This document shows positions 58,384-64,000 of a stretch of 64,000 nucleotides of DNA, piece after piece. Position 1 is the stretch's first letter. Each line of letters opens with the position of its first letter. The notes beneath the pieces were generated by a model. It worked only from the letters and a program-made list of their open reading frames with translations, was not told the origin of the DNA and did no database searches. Origin of the DNA: Chthonomonas sp. UBA2362. Its GTDB lineage: Bacteria; Armatimonadota; Fimbriimonadia; Fimbriimonadales; Fimbriimonadaceae. Both the position numbers and the translations under genes were made by a program. The stretch spans positions 112,794 through 176,793 of the forward strand of contig DDTO01000002.1 of the NCBI GenBank assembly GCA_002344135.1, written 5' to 3'.

Positions 58384-58571
58384 TTCATTCTTACTCTTAC
58401 TATATAGGGACTTCCATTCGGTGGAAAAGCCGCTCCATCGGTACAACTTTCGGCACGGCCTGGACCATGTTCTAGGTTCAACGGGGGCTCTTCTCCGGAA
58501 GAGGGCTTTCGTGGAAAAGCGTGTGGAGAACCACTCGTTACGTCTAAGTTTCGGGGCCTGCGCTTTCCACC
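58384..58571. other. Cluster of DnaA-box-like sites, possible origin-like region
   Basis: Between recF and the divergent dedA gene (58381-58640) there are near-matches to the DnaA box TTATCCACA: minus-strand TTTTCCACC (58428-58420), TTTTCCACG (58518-58510), TTCTCCACA (58530-58522) and plus-strand CTTTCCACC (58563-58571). On the minus strand the first box is followed, after a 13-nt spacer, by TATATAGTAAGAGTAAGAAT, an A/T-rich run with TAG/TAA-like triplets. None of the boxes is perfect. The region may also simply hold the two divergent promoters. Confidence 0.25.
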
Positions 58572-58627
58572 ATTCATCGGCCCGCCGGAGCCGCTACGGG
58601 TTTTCACCGGCTTTCTCCCCGACATGC

Positions 58628-58633
58628 CACAAT
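58628..58633 (+). promoter_or_regulatory. -10-like CACAAT before dedA
   Basis: CACAAT, then CGCAGCC, then the GTG start at 58641, the same arrangement as in front of purS. Confidence 0.35.
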
Positions 58634-58640
58634 CGCAGCC

Positions 58641-59276
58641 GTGGTCAGCGAACTGATCGAGCCGATCAAGCAATGGTCGGAGGGCGTGATCAGTTCGATG
58701 GGCTATCCCGGAATCACCATTTTGATGGCGCTCGACTGCGCCAACATCCCGATCCCCAGCGAGGTCATTATGCCGTTCGGCGGCATGATCGCGTGGAAGG
58801 GTGAGTTGAATCTGCATCTCGTCGCCTTGTCCGGCACGCTCGGCTCGGTGATCGGGAGCGCGGCCTCCTATGGGCTCGGGGCTGCCTTCGGAAAGGAGTT
58901 CTTCCTCAAGTACGGCAAGTACGTGCTCTTGCGGCCCAAGGAGGTTGAACTCGCCGAACGGTGGTTCGATCGGTACGGGCTCAAGGCAACGCTCTACCTC
59001 CGCTGCGTTCCGATAGCCAGAACCTTCATTTCGCTGCCTGCCGGAATCTATAAAGCGAACTTCTGGATCTTCATCCTTTATAGCCTGATCGGCTCGCTCC
59101 CGTGGTGCTACCTGTGGGCGTCGATCGGGTTCAAACTCGGTGAGCATTGGACAAGAGTGCAAGATTATACAAAGATTATTGACTATATCGTCCTTGCTGT
59201 GCTCCTCTTCCTGCTCTATCGGTTCTTAAGATATCGATTTCGTCGAACTCCGGAAACCCCCTCCGGAGCCCCATAA
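58641..59276 (+). CDS. DedA-family membrane protein
   Basis: 211 residues, starting at GTG. The family features are DCANIPIPSEVIMPFGGMIA near residue 37, GTLGSVIGSAASYGLGAAFG, then WFDRYGLKATLYLRCVPIARTFISLPAGIYKANFWIFI with the conserved F/GxxxR..P..R motif. DedA proteins are flippase-like or proton-coupled transporters for lipid carriers such as undecaprenyl phosphate or phosphatidylethanolamine; the substrate here is unknown. It is divergent from recF. Confidence 0.92.
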   Translation: MVSELIEPIKQWSEGVISSMGYPGITILMALDCANIPIPSEVIMPFGGMIAWKGELNLHLVALSGTLGSVIGSAASYGLGAAFGKEFFLKYGKYVLLRPKEVELAERWFDRYGLKATLYLRCVPIARTFISLPAGIYKANFWIFILYSLIGSLPWCYLWASIGFKLGEHWTRVQDYTKIIDYIVLAVLLFLLYRFLRYRFRRTPETPSGAP

Positions 59277-59334
59277 GTCCTCCAGTTCGGCAGGGCATGC
59301 GCCGATAACTTTACCGAGCCCTTCGACGTGGCTC

Positions 59335-59340
59335 GATACT
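59335..59340 (+). promoter_or_regulatory. -10-like GATACT before the MerR gene
   Basis: GATACT is 6 nt before the ATG at 59347 with no Shine-Dalgarno sequence. It fits the leaderless pattern except for its first base. Confidence 0.35.
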
Positions 59341-59346
59341 GCCGAT

Positions 59347-59619
59347 ATGTCGAACATCAGTCGCACCAAGCGTTCCGAGCAGGCGGTCAGCATCAGCGCG
59401 GCCAGCCACATCACCGGGATCGAGATCCACACGCTGCGGTATTGGGAACGGGAGTTTGCCGAGTTCCTCGCCCCGCTCCGTACCATGGGCGGCCAGCGAC
59501 GGTTCCGGCCCGAGGACATCCAGACGATCTTCCTGCTCAAGCGGCTGCTTCGCGACGAAATGTATAGCATTGCCGGCGCAAGGAAGTATTTACTAAGCAG
59601 GAGCCGCGAAGCGGCATGA
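59347..59619 (+). CDS. MerR-type HTH regulator (minimal, one domain)
   Basis: 90 residues. The winged-helix core is VSISAASHITGIEIHTLRYWEREFAEFLAP, then RTMGGQRRFRPEDIQTIFLLKRLLRDEMYSIAGARKYL, a MerR/MlrA-type DNA-binding domain with the RYWERE and QRRFRPEDI motifs. There is no effector-binding domain. Its stop overlaps the ATG of the next gene (ATGA), so the two are co-translated. Such small MerR-like proteins are common in this role near envelope genes; the target is unknown. Confidence 0.88.
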   Translation: MSNISRTKRSEQAVSISAASHITGIEIHTLRYWEREFAEFLAPLRTMGGQRRFRPEDIQTIFLLKRLLRDEMYSIAGARKYLLSRSREAA

Positions 59620-61682
59620 AGCCCGTCCGCCTGTTCCTGGCCCAGATCGAAGGAGAAATCGCCGCTGGGCAATGGGAATCGGCCGAGCGAACACTGGACC
59701 AGGCGCTGGCTGCGCACCCGAAGGATCCCGAGCTTCATGCGCGCAAGGGCCTTCTGCTCTGCTTGACTCAACGCGAGCCTGGCGCCCTCGCCCACCTCGG
59801 CCTCGCCAAGGGGTCGCCTTCTTTCGATCGTTTGGGCCAGATGCTCGTGGATCACTTCCACTGCCGTCGGAAGATGGCCAAGAAGCTTCGCACTCCAGAC
59901 CCCGAAGGTGAGCGATTCCTAAGGTGCGCGAAGAAGCTTTCGGGTTTGGAGGCGAGTCCGGATGCGGGAATCCGCCTGACCGCCTGTCTGATCACGAAGA
60001 ACGAAGAGTCGAACCTCGAACGCTGCCTACGCAGCCTCAACGGCCTTGCCGACGAGATCGTAGTGGTCGATACGGGCTCAACGGATCGTACGGTCGAGAT
60101 CGCGGCGCAGTTCGGTGCGACGCTCGGCCGGTTCGAGTGGGTCGACGACTTCTCCGCCGCCCGCAACGAGTCGCTCCGCCTGGCCACCGGGAACTGGGTC
60201 CTATGGATCGATGCCGACGAGGAGGTTGATCCCGACGGCGTCGCGATGCTCCGGGAGGGGCTGATGCGGCCGCACTTCGGTGGCTACTTCATTCAGATCG
60301 ACAACATGCTCGGTGAAGCGGGGACCGCGGATCGGTACGTTCACACTCCGGTTCGCCTCTTCCGTCGGCTCCCCGGCATCGAGTTCACGCTTCGGATCCA
60401 CGAACAAGTGCTGCCGTCGATCGAGCGGCTCGGCTTGCCGACGGCCACCATCGCTGGCGCAAAGCTCAATCACTACGGCTACACGGCTCAAGTGATGGCC
60501 GAGCGGAACAAACTCGACCGGACGATCTCCATGCTGCGACGCGAGATCGAAGAGCAGCCGGACGAGCCGTTTCACCGCTTCAACCTGGCCAACGCGCTTG
60601 TTGTCGGGGGTCGCTGGAGCGAGGCGGCTCGAGCCGCCGCGGACGCCGCCGAGCTCATGGACGACTCGGCGGCCTATGGCAGCCTGTGCTACCACCTTCT
60701 CTGCTGTTCCCTCTCCGAGATCGGCAGCGCAGAAGAGGCGCTCGCCCGATGTGACGAAGCCGATCGACGCGGCTGCGGCGGAATTCTCATCGAGTACGAG
60801 CGGGTTCACGCACTGGGGCTTCTGGGCCGATACGACGAAGCCCTGGAGGCCTCGGACCACTGCCTGGCTCTCGACTGGCCACAGGGGCTCAACGGCGACT
60901 ACGGAATCTACACTCACAAGCGCCACGTCCTCAAGGCGCAGCTTCTGGCGCAGGTCGGTCGTTGGGGGGAGGCTCTCGAGCTGTTCGAGCACGCGCTGCG
61001 CGTCGACCCGTCGATGACGGTGGCTCGGTATGGCCGCGGCGTCGTCTGGCTGCGACTCGGACGCCTACCCGAGGCAGAAGCGGATTTCGATGCCTGCCTC
61101 GATCACCCGGAATACGGCGCGCGGGCTCAGCGCGGAAAGATCGAGTGCCTGTTCGGGATGGGCGGGTATGCCGAGGCGGCGGCACAGCTCGAAGCACAGT
61201 GGCGAAGCGGGATTCGCGACGAAGGCTTGTTCGCCCTTTGGGCAGAGGCGTCGGTTCGGACGGGCGACTCCCGTGCGGTGCTGACCGCTTTCGAGGCCTA
61301 CGGTATGGAGCAGGACCCGGCCGGCGGGATGCTCATCAACTGGGGCCGGGCCCTCCGAGCCAACGGCGATTCGGCCAAGGCTCTTTCATGCTTCAGCGAA
61401 GCGATCAAGAGGGAGCCCGGCGATCCGAACGGGTACCTCAACTGTGGCGACCTGCTTTACGAGATGGGGCAGTTCGGCGATGCGGCACACCTTTACGAGA
61501 CCGCGCTGCGGCTGAATCCTGAGAACGCCCAGGCCTGGTTCGTTCTCGGCAACTGCCTCTATCGGCTCGGTCTCGAACCTGGAGCGAGGATCGCTTGGGA
61601 GCAGGCGCTGCGCACCGAGCCGGAGCACGCGGGTGCACTCGAGAACCTCGGCCTGCTGAACGAGCAGCCCGCCGCGGCATAG
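59616..61682 (+). CDS. GT2 glycosyltransferase with TPR repeats
   Basis: 688 residues. A short N-terminal TPR-like region (about 5-60) precedes a family-2 glycosyltransferase domain (about 120-290): LTACLITKNEESNLERCLRSL, DEIVVVDTGSTDRTVEIA and NWVLWIDADEEVDPDG with the DxD-type motif. The C-terminal half carries about eight TPR units, for example DEPFHRFNLANALVVGGRWS, VARYGRGVVWLRLGRLPEAE and AQAWFVLGNCLYRLGLEPGA. There are no membrane segments. The acceptor may be a protein or an envelope glycan. It is coupled to the MerR gene by a 4-nt overlap. Confidence 0.87.
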   Translation: MKPVRLFLAQIEGEIAAGQWESAERTLDQALAAHPKDPELHARKGLLLCLTQREPGALAHLGLAKGSPSFDRLGQMLVDHFHCRRKMAKKLRTPDPEGERFLRCAKKLSGLEASPDAGIRLTACLITKNEESNLERCLRSLNGLADEIVVVDTGSTDRTVEIAAQFGATLGRFEWVDDFSAARNESLRLATGNWVLWIDADEEVDPDGVAMLREGLMRPHFGGYFIQIDNMLGEAGTADRYVHTPVRLFRRLPGIEFTLRIHEQVLPSIERLGLPTATIAGAKLNHYGYTAQVMAERNKLDRTISMLRREIEEQPDEPFHRFNLANALVVGGRWSEAARAAADAAELMDDSAAYGSLCYHLLCCSLSEIGSAEEALARCDEADRRGCGGILIEYERVHALGLLGRYDEALEASDHCLALDWPQGLNGDYGIYTHKRHVLKAQLLAQVGRWGEALELFEHALRVDPSMTVARYGRGVVWLRLGRLPEAEADFDACLDHPEYGARAQRGKIECLFGMGGYAEAAAQLEAQWRSGIRDEGLFALWAEASVRTGDSRAVLTAFEAYGMEQDPAGGMLINWGRALRANGDSAKALSCFSEAIKREPGDPNGYLNCGDLLYEMGQFGDAAHLYETALRLNPENAQAWFVLGNCLYRLGLEPGARIAWEQALRTEPEHAGALENLGLLNEQPAAA

Positions 61683-61686
61683 AGAG

Positions 61687-61713
61687 TGGGCCCGGTGTCC
61701 GACACCAGGCCCA
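61687..61713. terminator. Hairpin after the GT2/TPR gene
   Basis: Arms TGGGCC and GGTGTC pair with GACACC and GGCCCA, with one mismatch (C/A) in the middle and a 1-nt loop core. It starts 5 bp after the GT2/TPR stop, in the 46-bp gap between two convergent genes, and may work in both directions. Confidence 0.45.
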
Positions 61714-61728
61714 TCGAGCGCGGCGAAA

Positions 61729-62910
61729 CTAGTCGCCGATCATGCCAAAGTTGAACGAGAGGATGGCGAAATCGCCGATATCGACCTCGTTGTCTCCGTT
61801 CAAGTCGGCCTCTGGGTTCCAATTCGAATCTCCGGGAACCGAATTGAAAGCGGTCGAGAGGAGGCTAAAGTCGCCGATCGCCACCTCGTTGTCCCAGTCG
61901 CAGTCCCCGTTGGCGAGCGAGAAACTGACGCCGGTGACGCCACCGGGCACGACGACACTCGGCCTGATCCGGCGAAGCCAGTGGCTGGCCTTGGCGTACA
62001 CGTCGTACGTCCCGTTGCCGATCGAGTTGCTCACCAAGACGTAGCTACCTGCCGCATCGAGGTTGACGACCTGGACGTCCCTGAGATTCGAGGTCCCGGC
62101 ATCGTAGATTTCCATGTCTACGGCTCTTCCGGCAATCGGTCCCAACCAATCTTCCAGATGGACGCGGCCCGTGATCGTGACCCCCTGAGGCGAGTCGTTG
62201 AGATAGACGAGGCCAAGCAGGTTTCCGCTTCCCGTCGATCCGATGACGGTGGCCGCCCCGGTGGCGAGATTGATGGTGTAGAGATTGTCCGTCGAGTTAT
62301 CGATCATGAACAATCGCCGCCCCGACCAGTCGTAAGCGAGGCCGTTCGGGTTCGTCGACGTTTGGAGAGCGCCGATCAGGGTCATGGCTCCGGTAGTTCG
62401 ATCGACCCGGTAGAAACTGTCACTACCGCTATTCGTGGCGTAGAGGACGTCGTTGTTCGAGTCGTAACCGAGGTTAGTGAACGATGTGAGACCCGAAATG
62501 CCGACCAGGGTCGCCACCCCCGTGTTCTTGTCGATGCGGTAAAGATTGCCGTTCGAGCCACCGTAAAGCGTCCCGGTGCTATCGTCGTACTCGAGACCGT
62601 GCATGACGAGGCTCGAGTCACCGTAGAAGCCGATGAGCGTCGCGTTTCCGGTGGCGAGGTCAAGCGTGAACAGAGAGTCGTTTCCGGTGGATGTAAGGTA
62701 CAGGATGCCGTTGGCGCGATCGTAGGCGAGGCCCGCCGTAGTCGACGCGTTCGCGGAGACCGTGCCGATCTGGGTTTTGGACCCGTTGTTCATGTCGAGT
62801 TCGTAGATCGCTCGGCTGCTGTCGAGAGCGACCAGCCTCTCGGTCGCCCGCGCTTCAGTCCCTTGCAGGAGCACGGCGGCAGAGGCGGCGGCAAAAACTA
62901 AGTGTCTCAT
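61729..62910 (-). CDS. Secreted beta-propeller protein with dockerin-like C-terminus
   Basis: 393 residues. The signal peptide is MRHLVFAAASAAVLLQGTEARA. The propeller (about 25-245) has six repeats of about 40 residues, such as TAGLAYDRANGILYLTSTGN, LFTLDLATGNATLIGFYG, HGLEYDDSTGTLYGGSNGN and LYTINLATGAATVIGSTGSG. It continues with VTITGRVHLEDWLGPIAGRA, the HWLRR motif and two Ca-binding-type loops (DCDWDNEVAIGDF, DLNGDNEVDIGDF) ending in FGMIGD. The C-terminal module is the same as in the 2439 and 42887 proteins. It is probably exported; the ligand is unknown. Confidence 0.83.
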   Translation of the reverse strand: MRHLVFAAASAAVLLQGTEARATERLVALDSSRAIYELDMNNGSKTQIGTVSANASTTAGLAYDRANGILYLTSTGNDSLFTLDLATGNATLIGFYGDSSLVMHGLEYDDSTGTLYGGSNGNLYRIDKNTGVATLVGISGLTSFTNLGYDSNNDVLYATNSGSDSFYRVDRTTGAMTLIGALQTSTNPNGLAYDWSGRRLFMIDNSTDNLYTINLATGAATVIGSTGSGNLLGLVYLNDSPQGVTITGRVHLEDWLGPIAGRAVDMEIYDAGTSNLRDVQVVNLDAAGSYVLVSNSIGNGTYDVYAKASHWLRRIRPSVVVPGGVTGVSFSLANGDCDWDNEVAIGDFSLLSTAFNSVPGDSNWNPEADLNGDNEVDIGDFAILSFNFGMIGD

Positions 62911-63052
62911 TTTCTAAAACTCCGAAAGAAAGGCCCGGTGGGCCAGGTGTTCCCCTCTAGTATTGCCGACCGATGTTGCTCGAATCACTAACTTTCGGTT
63001 CCGAACCCGGAAAACTGGCCCTCACCTGGCACCCCTGCCGGGTTGCGGGCTG

Positions 63053-63058
63053 TAGAAT
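63053..63058 (+). promoter_or_regulatory. -10-like TAGAAT before the VOC gene
   Basis: TAGAAT is 6 nt before the ATG at 63065 and no Shine-Dalgarno sequence is present. Confidence 0.5.
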
Positions 63059-63064
63059 CTGAGC

Positions 63065-63475
63065 ATGTCTACACCTGCAATGGACCAACACGCTCTCAAC
63101 ACCGGCCGCACGTTCGTATGGCACGAGGTTTACGCGGCCGACGCCGATAAGGCGATCGCTTTCTACACCGAGGCCCTCGGCTTCGGGTCGTCAGAGATGG
63201 ATATGGGCCCCATGGGCACTTACAAAATGCTCACGATGAACGGCCAAGGAGTGGCCGGCGTCATGGGTACCGCCGGGAATCCGGAAATGGAAGGCGTGCC
63301 GCCCCACTGGTCGACCTATATCGCGGTCGACGACGTCGACGCCAGGGTCGCCAAGTGCGTCTCCCTCGGAGCCCAGGTGGTGGTTCCCGCGATGGACGTC
63401 CCGTCGGTGGGCCGTATGGCGCTGATTCAGGACCCGCAAGGCGCCCACGTCTGGCTATATAAGGACGCTCACTAG
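63065..63475 (+). CDS. VOC-superfamily (glyoxalase-like) protein
   Basis: 136 residues with two beta-alpha-beta-beta-beta modules. The first has FVWHEVYAADADKAIAFYTEALGF, the second HWSTYIAVDDVDARVAKCVSLGAQVV and PSVGRMALIQDPQGAHVWLY. Possible metal ligands are the His in FVWHEV and the residues around QDPQGAHVWLY. These folds include glyoxalases, dioxygenases and resistance proteins, and the specific function cannot be told. It stands alone between a divergent propeller gene and the convergent dapA. Confidence 0.85.
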   Translation: MSTPAMDQHALNTGRTFVWHEVYAADADKAIAFYTEALGFGSSEMDMGPMGTYKMLTMNGQGVAGVMGTAGNPEMEGVPPHWSTYIAVDDVDARVAKCVSLGAQVVVPAMDVPSVGRMALIQDPQGAHVWLYKDAH

Positions 63476-63696
63476 TACGCACACCTCTCCGCGCAGCGGG
63501 GAGTCCGAGCCAAGTCGAGGGATCGTCTCCTGTGCTGGCTCAGGCCAAAGCTGGAGAGGTCCCTGCGCTCACGGTAGGTCTGCGTAGCGGGGTTCGCGCT
63601 GGCCGGTGGAGGGTTGCGCCGCCCGGAACTCGGCTGCCTCCCGGGGCACGACCCATCCGCGGGCTACCGCCAGACGTAAGCGCACCCAGCTCTCCA
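63476..63696. other. Intergenic region without an identified gene
   Basis: About 220 bp between the VOC stop and the dapA terminator. It is GC-rich with several short self-complementary stretches (for example TCTCCGCGCAGCGGGGAG near 63485). No RNA family that I know and no coding pattern is recognisable. It may be another decayed intergenic repeat. Confidence 0.3.
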
Positions 63697-63716
63697 CGTC
63701 GCCACCGCTGGCGACG
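63697..63716 (-). terminator. Hairpin directly after dapA
   Basis: A perfect 8-bp stem (CGTCGCCA and TGGCGACG) with a 4-nt loop, immediately behind the dapA stop codon on the minus strand. No U-tract follows. Confidence 0.45.
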
Positions 63717-64000
63717 CTAGGCCCAGGCGGGAACGCCGACGAGAGTCCGCAGTTCGGCCTTCTCGGTGTCGCTCAGGGTTACCATAGGCAAGCGCACCTG
63801 CTCGCAATCGAAGCCCCGAAGGCTGAGGGCGTATTTGACCGGGACAGGGCTAGGCGACTTGAAGAGACCCTTGAAGATGGGCACGAGGCCGCGATGGATC
63901 GAGAGCGCTTCGGCGAACCGATCGGGGAAGTCTTCGATCATTCGTTTCATATCCGCCCCGACCACGTGCGCGGCAACGCTTACGATGCCGTGCCCTCCGA
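63717..64000 (-). CDS. dapA: 4-hydroxy-tetrahydrodipicolinate synthase, C-terminal part
   Basis: The frame is open to the right window edge, so only the last 93 or so residues are seen: GGHGIVSVAAHVVGADMKRM, then DRFAEALSIHRGLVPIFKGL and SPSPVPVKYALSLRGFDCEQVRLPMVTLSDTEKAELRTL. This is the C-terminal end of DapA, with the GG.GvisV.aHvvg and NPiPvK-like segments. DapA condenses pyruvate and aspartate semialdehyde in lysine and diaminopimelate synthesis. Related aldolases of the same family (N-acetylneuraminate lyase, for instance) cannot be excluded from the fragment alone. Confidence 0.85.
   Translation of the reverse strand, partial: GGHGIVSVAAHVVGADMKRMIEDFPDRFAEALSIHRGLVPIFKGLFKSPSPVPVKYALSLRGFDCEQVRLPMVTLSDTEKAELRTLVGVPAWA

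Overview
The window is about 64 kb of gene-dense, high-GC bacterial chromosome. The organism looks like a diderm from a deep lineage. It has lipid A genes (lpxK, an LpxL/HtrB-type acyltransferase, two heptosyltransferase-like GT9 enzymes), an MlaE permease, PEP-CTERM secreted proteins and a purS/purQ pair. Three secreted proteins share a C-terminal dockerin-like module (HWLR..., then NGDCDWDNEVAIGDF, then ADLNGD..VDIGDY). From memory that module and gene mix resemble Armatimonadota (Fimbriimonadia-like); this is an inference, since there is no rRNA here. I found no tRNA, rRNA, CRISPR array, prophage or intact insertion sequence.

Layout. 1-3.6 kb: a partial alpha-L-rhamnosidase, a zinc ribbon, a membrane protein, an AraC regulator and a dockerin-like secreted protein. 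4-9.4 kb: pnp with a Gly/Arg tail, sucD, an SdpI-like protein and a Gfo/Idh oxidoreductase, separated by non-coding repeats. 9.4-10.2 kb: a palindromic repeat island. 10.2-20.9 kb: a long minus-strand run with a branched-chain amino acid type ABC transporter (no LivF, LivH with a coiled-coil insert, an extra RbsC-like permease), thymidine kinase, FmdB-like and ChaN-like proteins, a STAS+USP protein overlapping a KimA-like K+ importer, and a cell-wall amidase. 21-28.3 kb: a YeiH-type transporter, cdd, a repeat-rich lipoprotein, a cyclophilin, then purS-purQ-lpxK-lpxL-GT9-GT9. 28.6-37.2 kb: secreted proteins, an amidase, lspA and ileS. 37.2-38.3 kb: a broken IS200-like transposase embedded in REP-like palindromes. 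38.3-49.4 kb: DinB, MlaE, a metalloprotease, a MetH-MetF type fusion, two tandem CHRD proteins, an ABC ATPase, an S9 peptidase and glutamate dehydrogenase. 49.6-52.3 kb: a DsbD-N-like protein, a redoxin and a cytochrome b-c fusion. 52.3-58.4 kb: recN, a redoxin, a split comEC, a DUF721/DciA-like gene and recF. 58.6-64 kb: DedA, a MerR-type regulator overlapping a GT2/TPR protein, a propeller/dockerin-like protein, a VOC protein and the 3' part of dapA.

The most notable observations are these. (1) Many genes that start a transcription unit carry a TANNNT hexamer 5-10 nt before the start codon with little or no Shine-Dalgarno sequence, which suggests widespread leaderless mRNAs. (2) The REP-like arrays surround a Y1 transposase whose HUH motif is broken by a single-base deletion. 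(3) A cytochrome b-like protein is fused to cytochrome c and keeps ligands for only one b heme. (4) LivH carries a charged coiled-coil insert in a transporter locus without LivF. (5) A STAS-USP protein is translationally coupled to KimA. (6) A cluster of DnaA-box-like sites lies next to recF.
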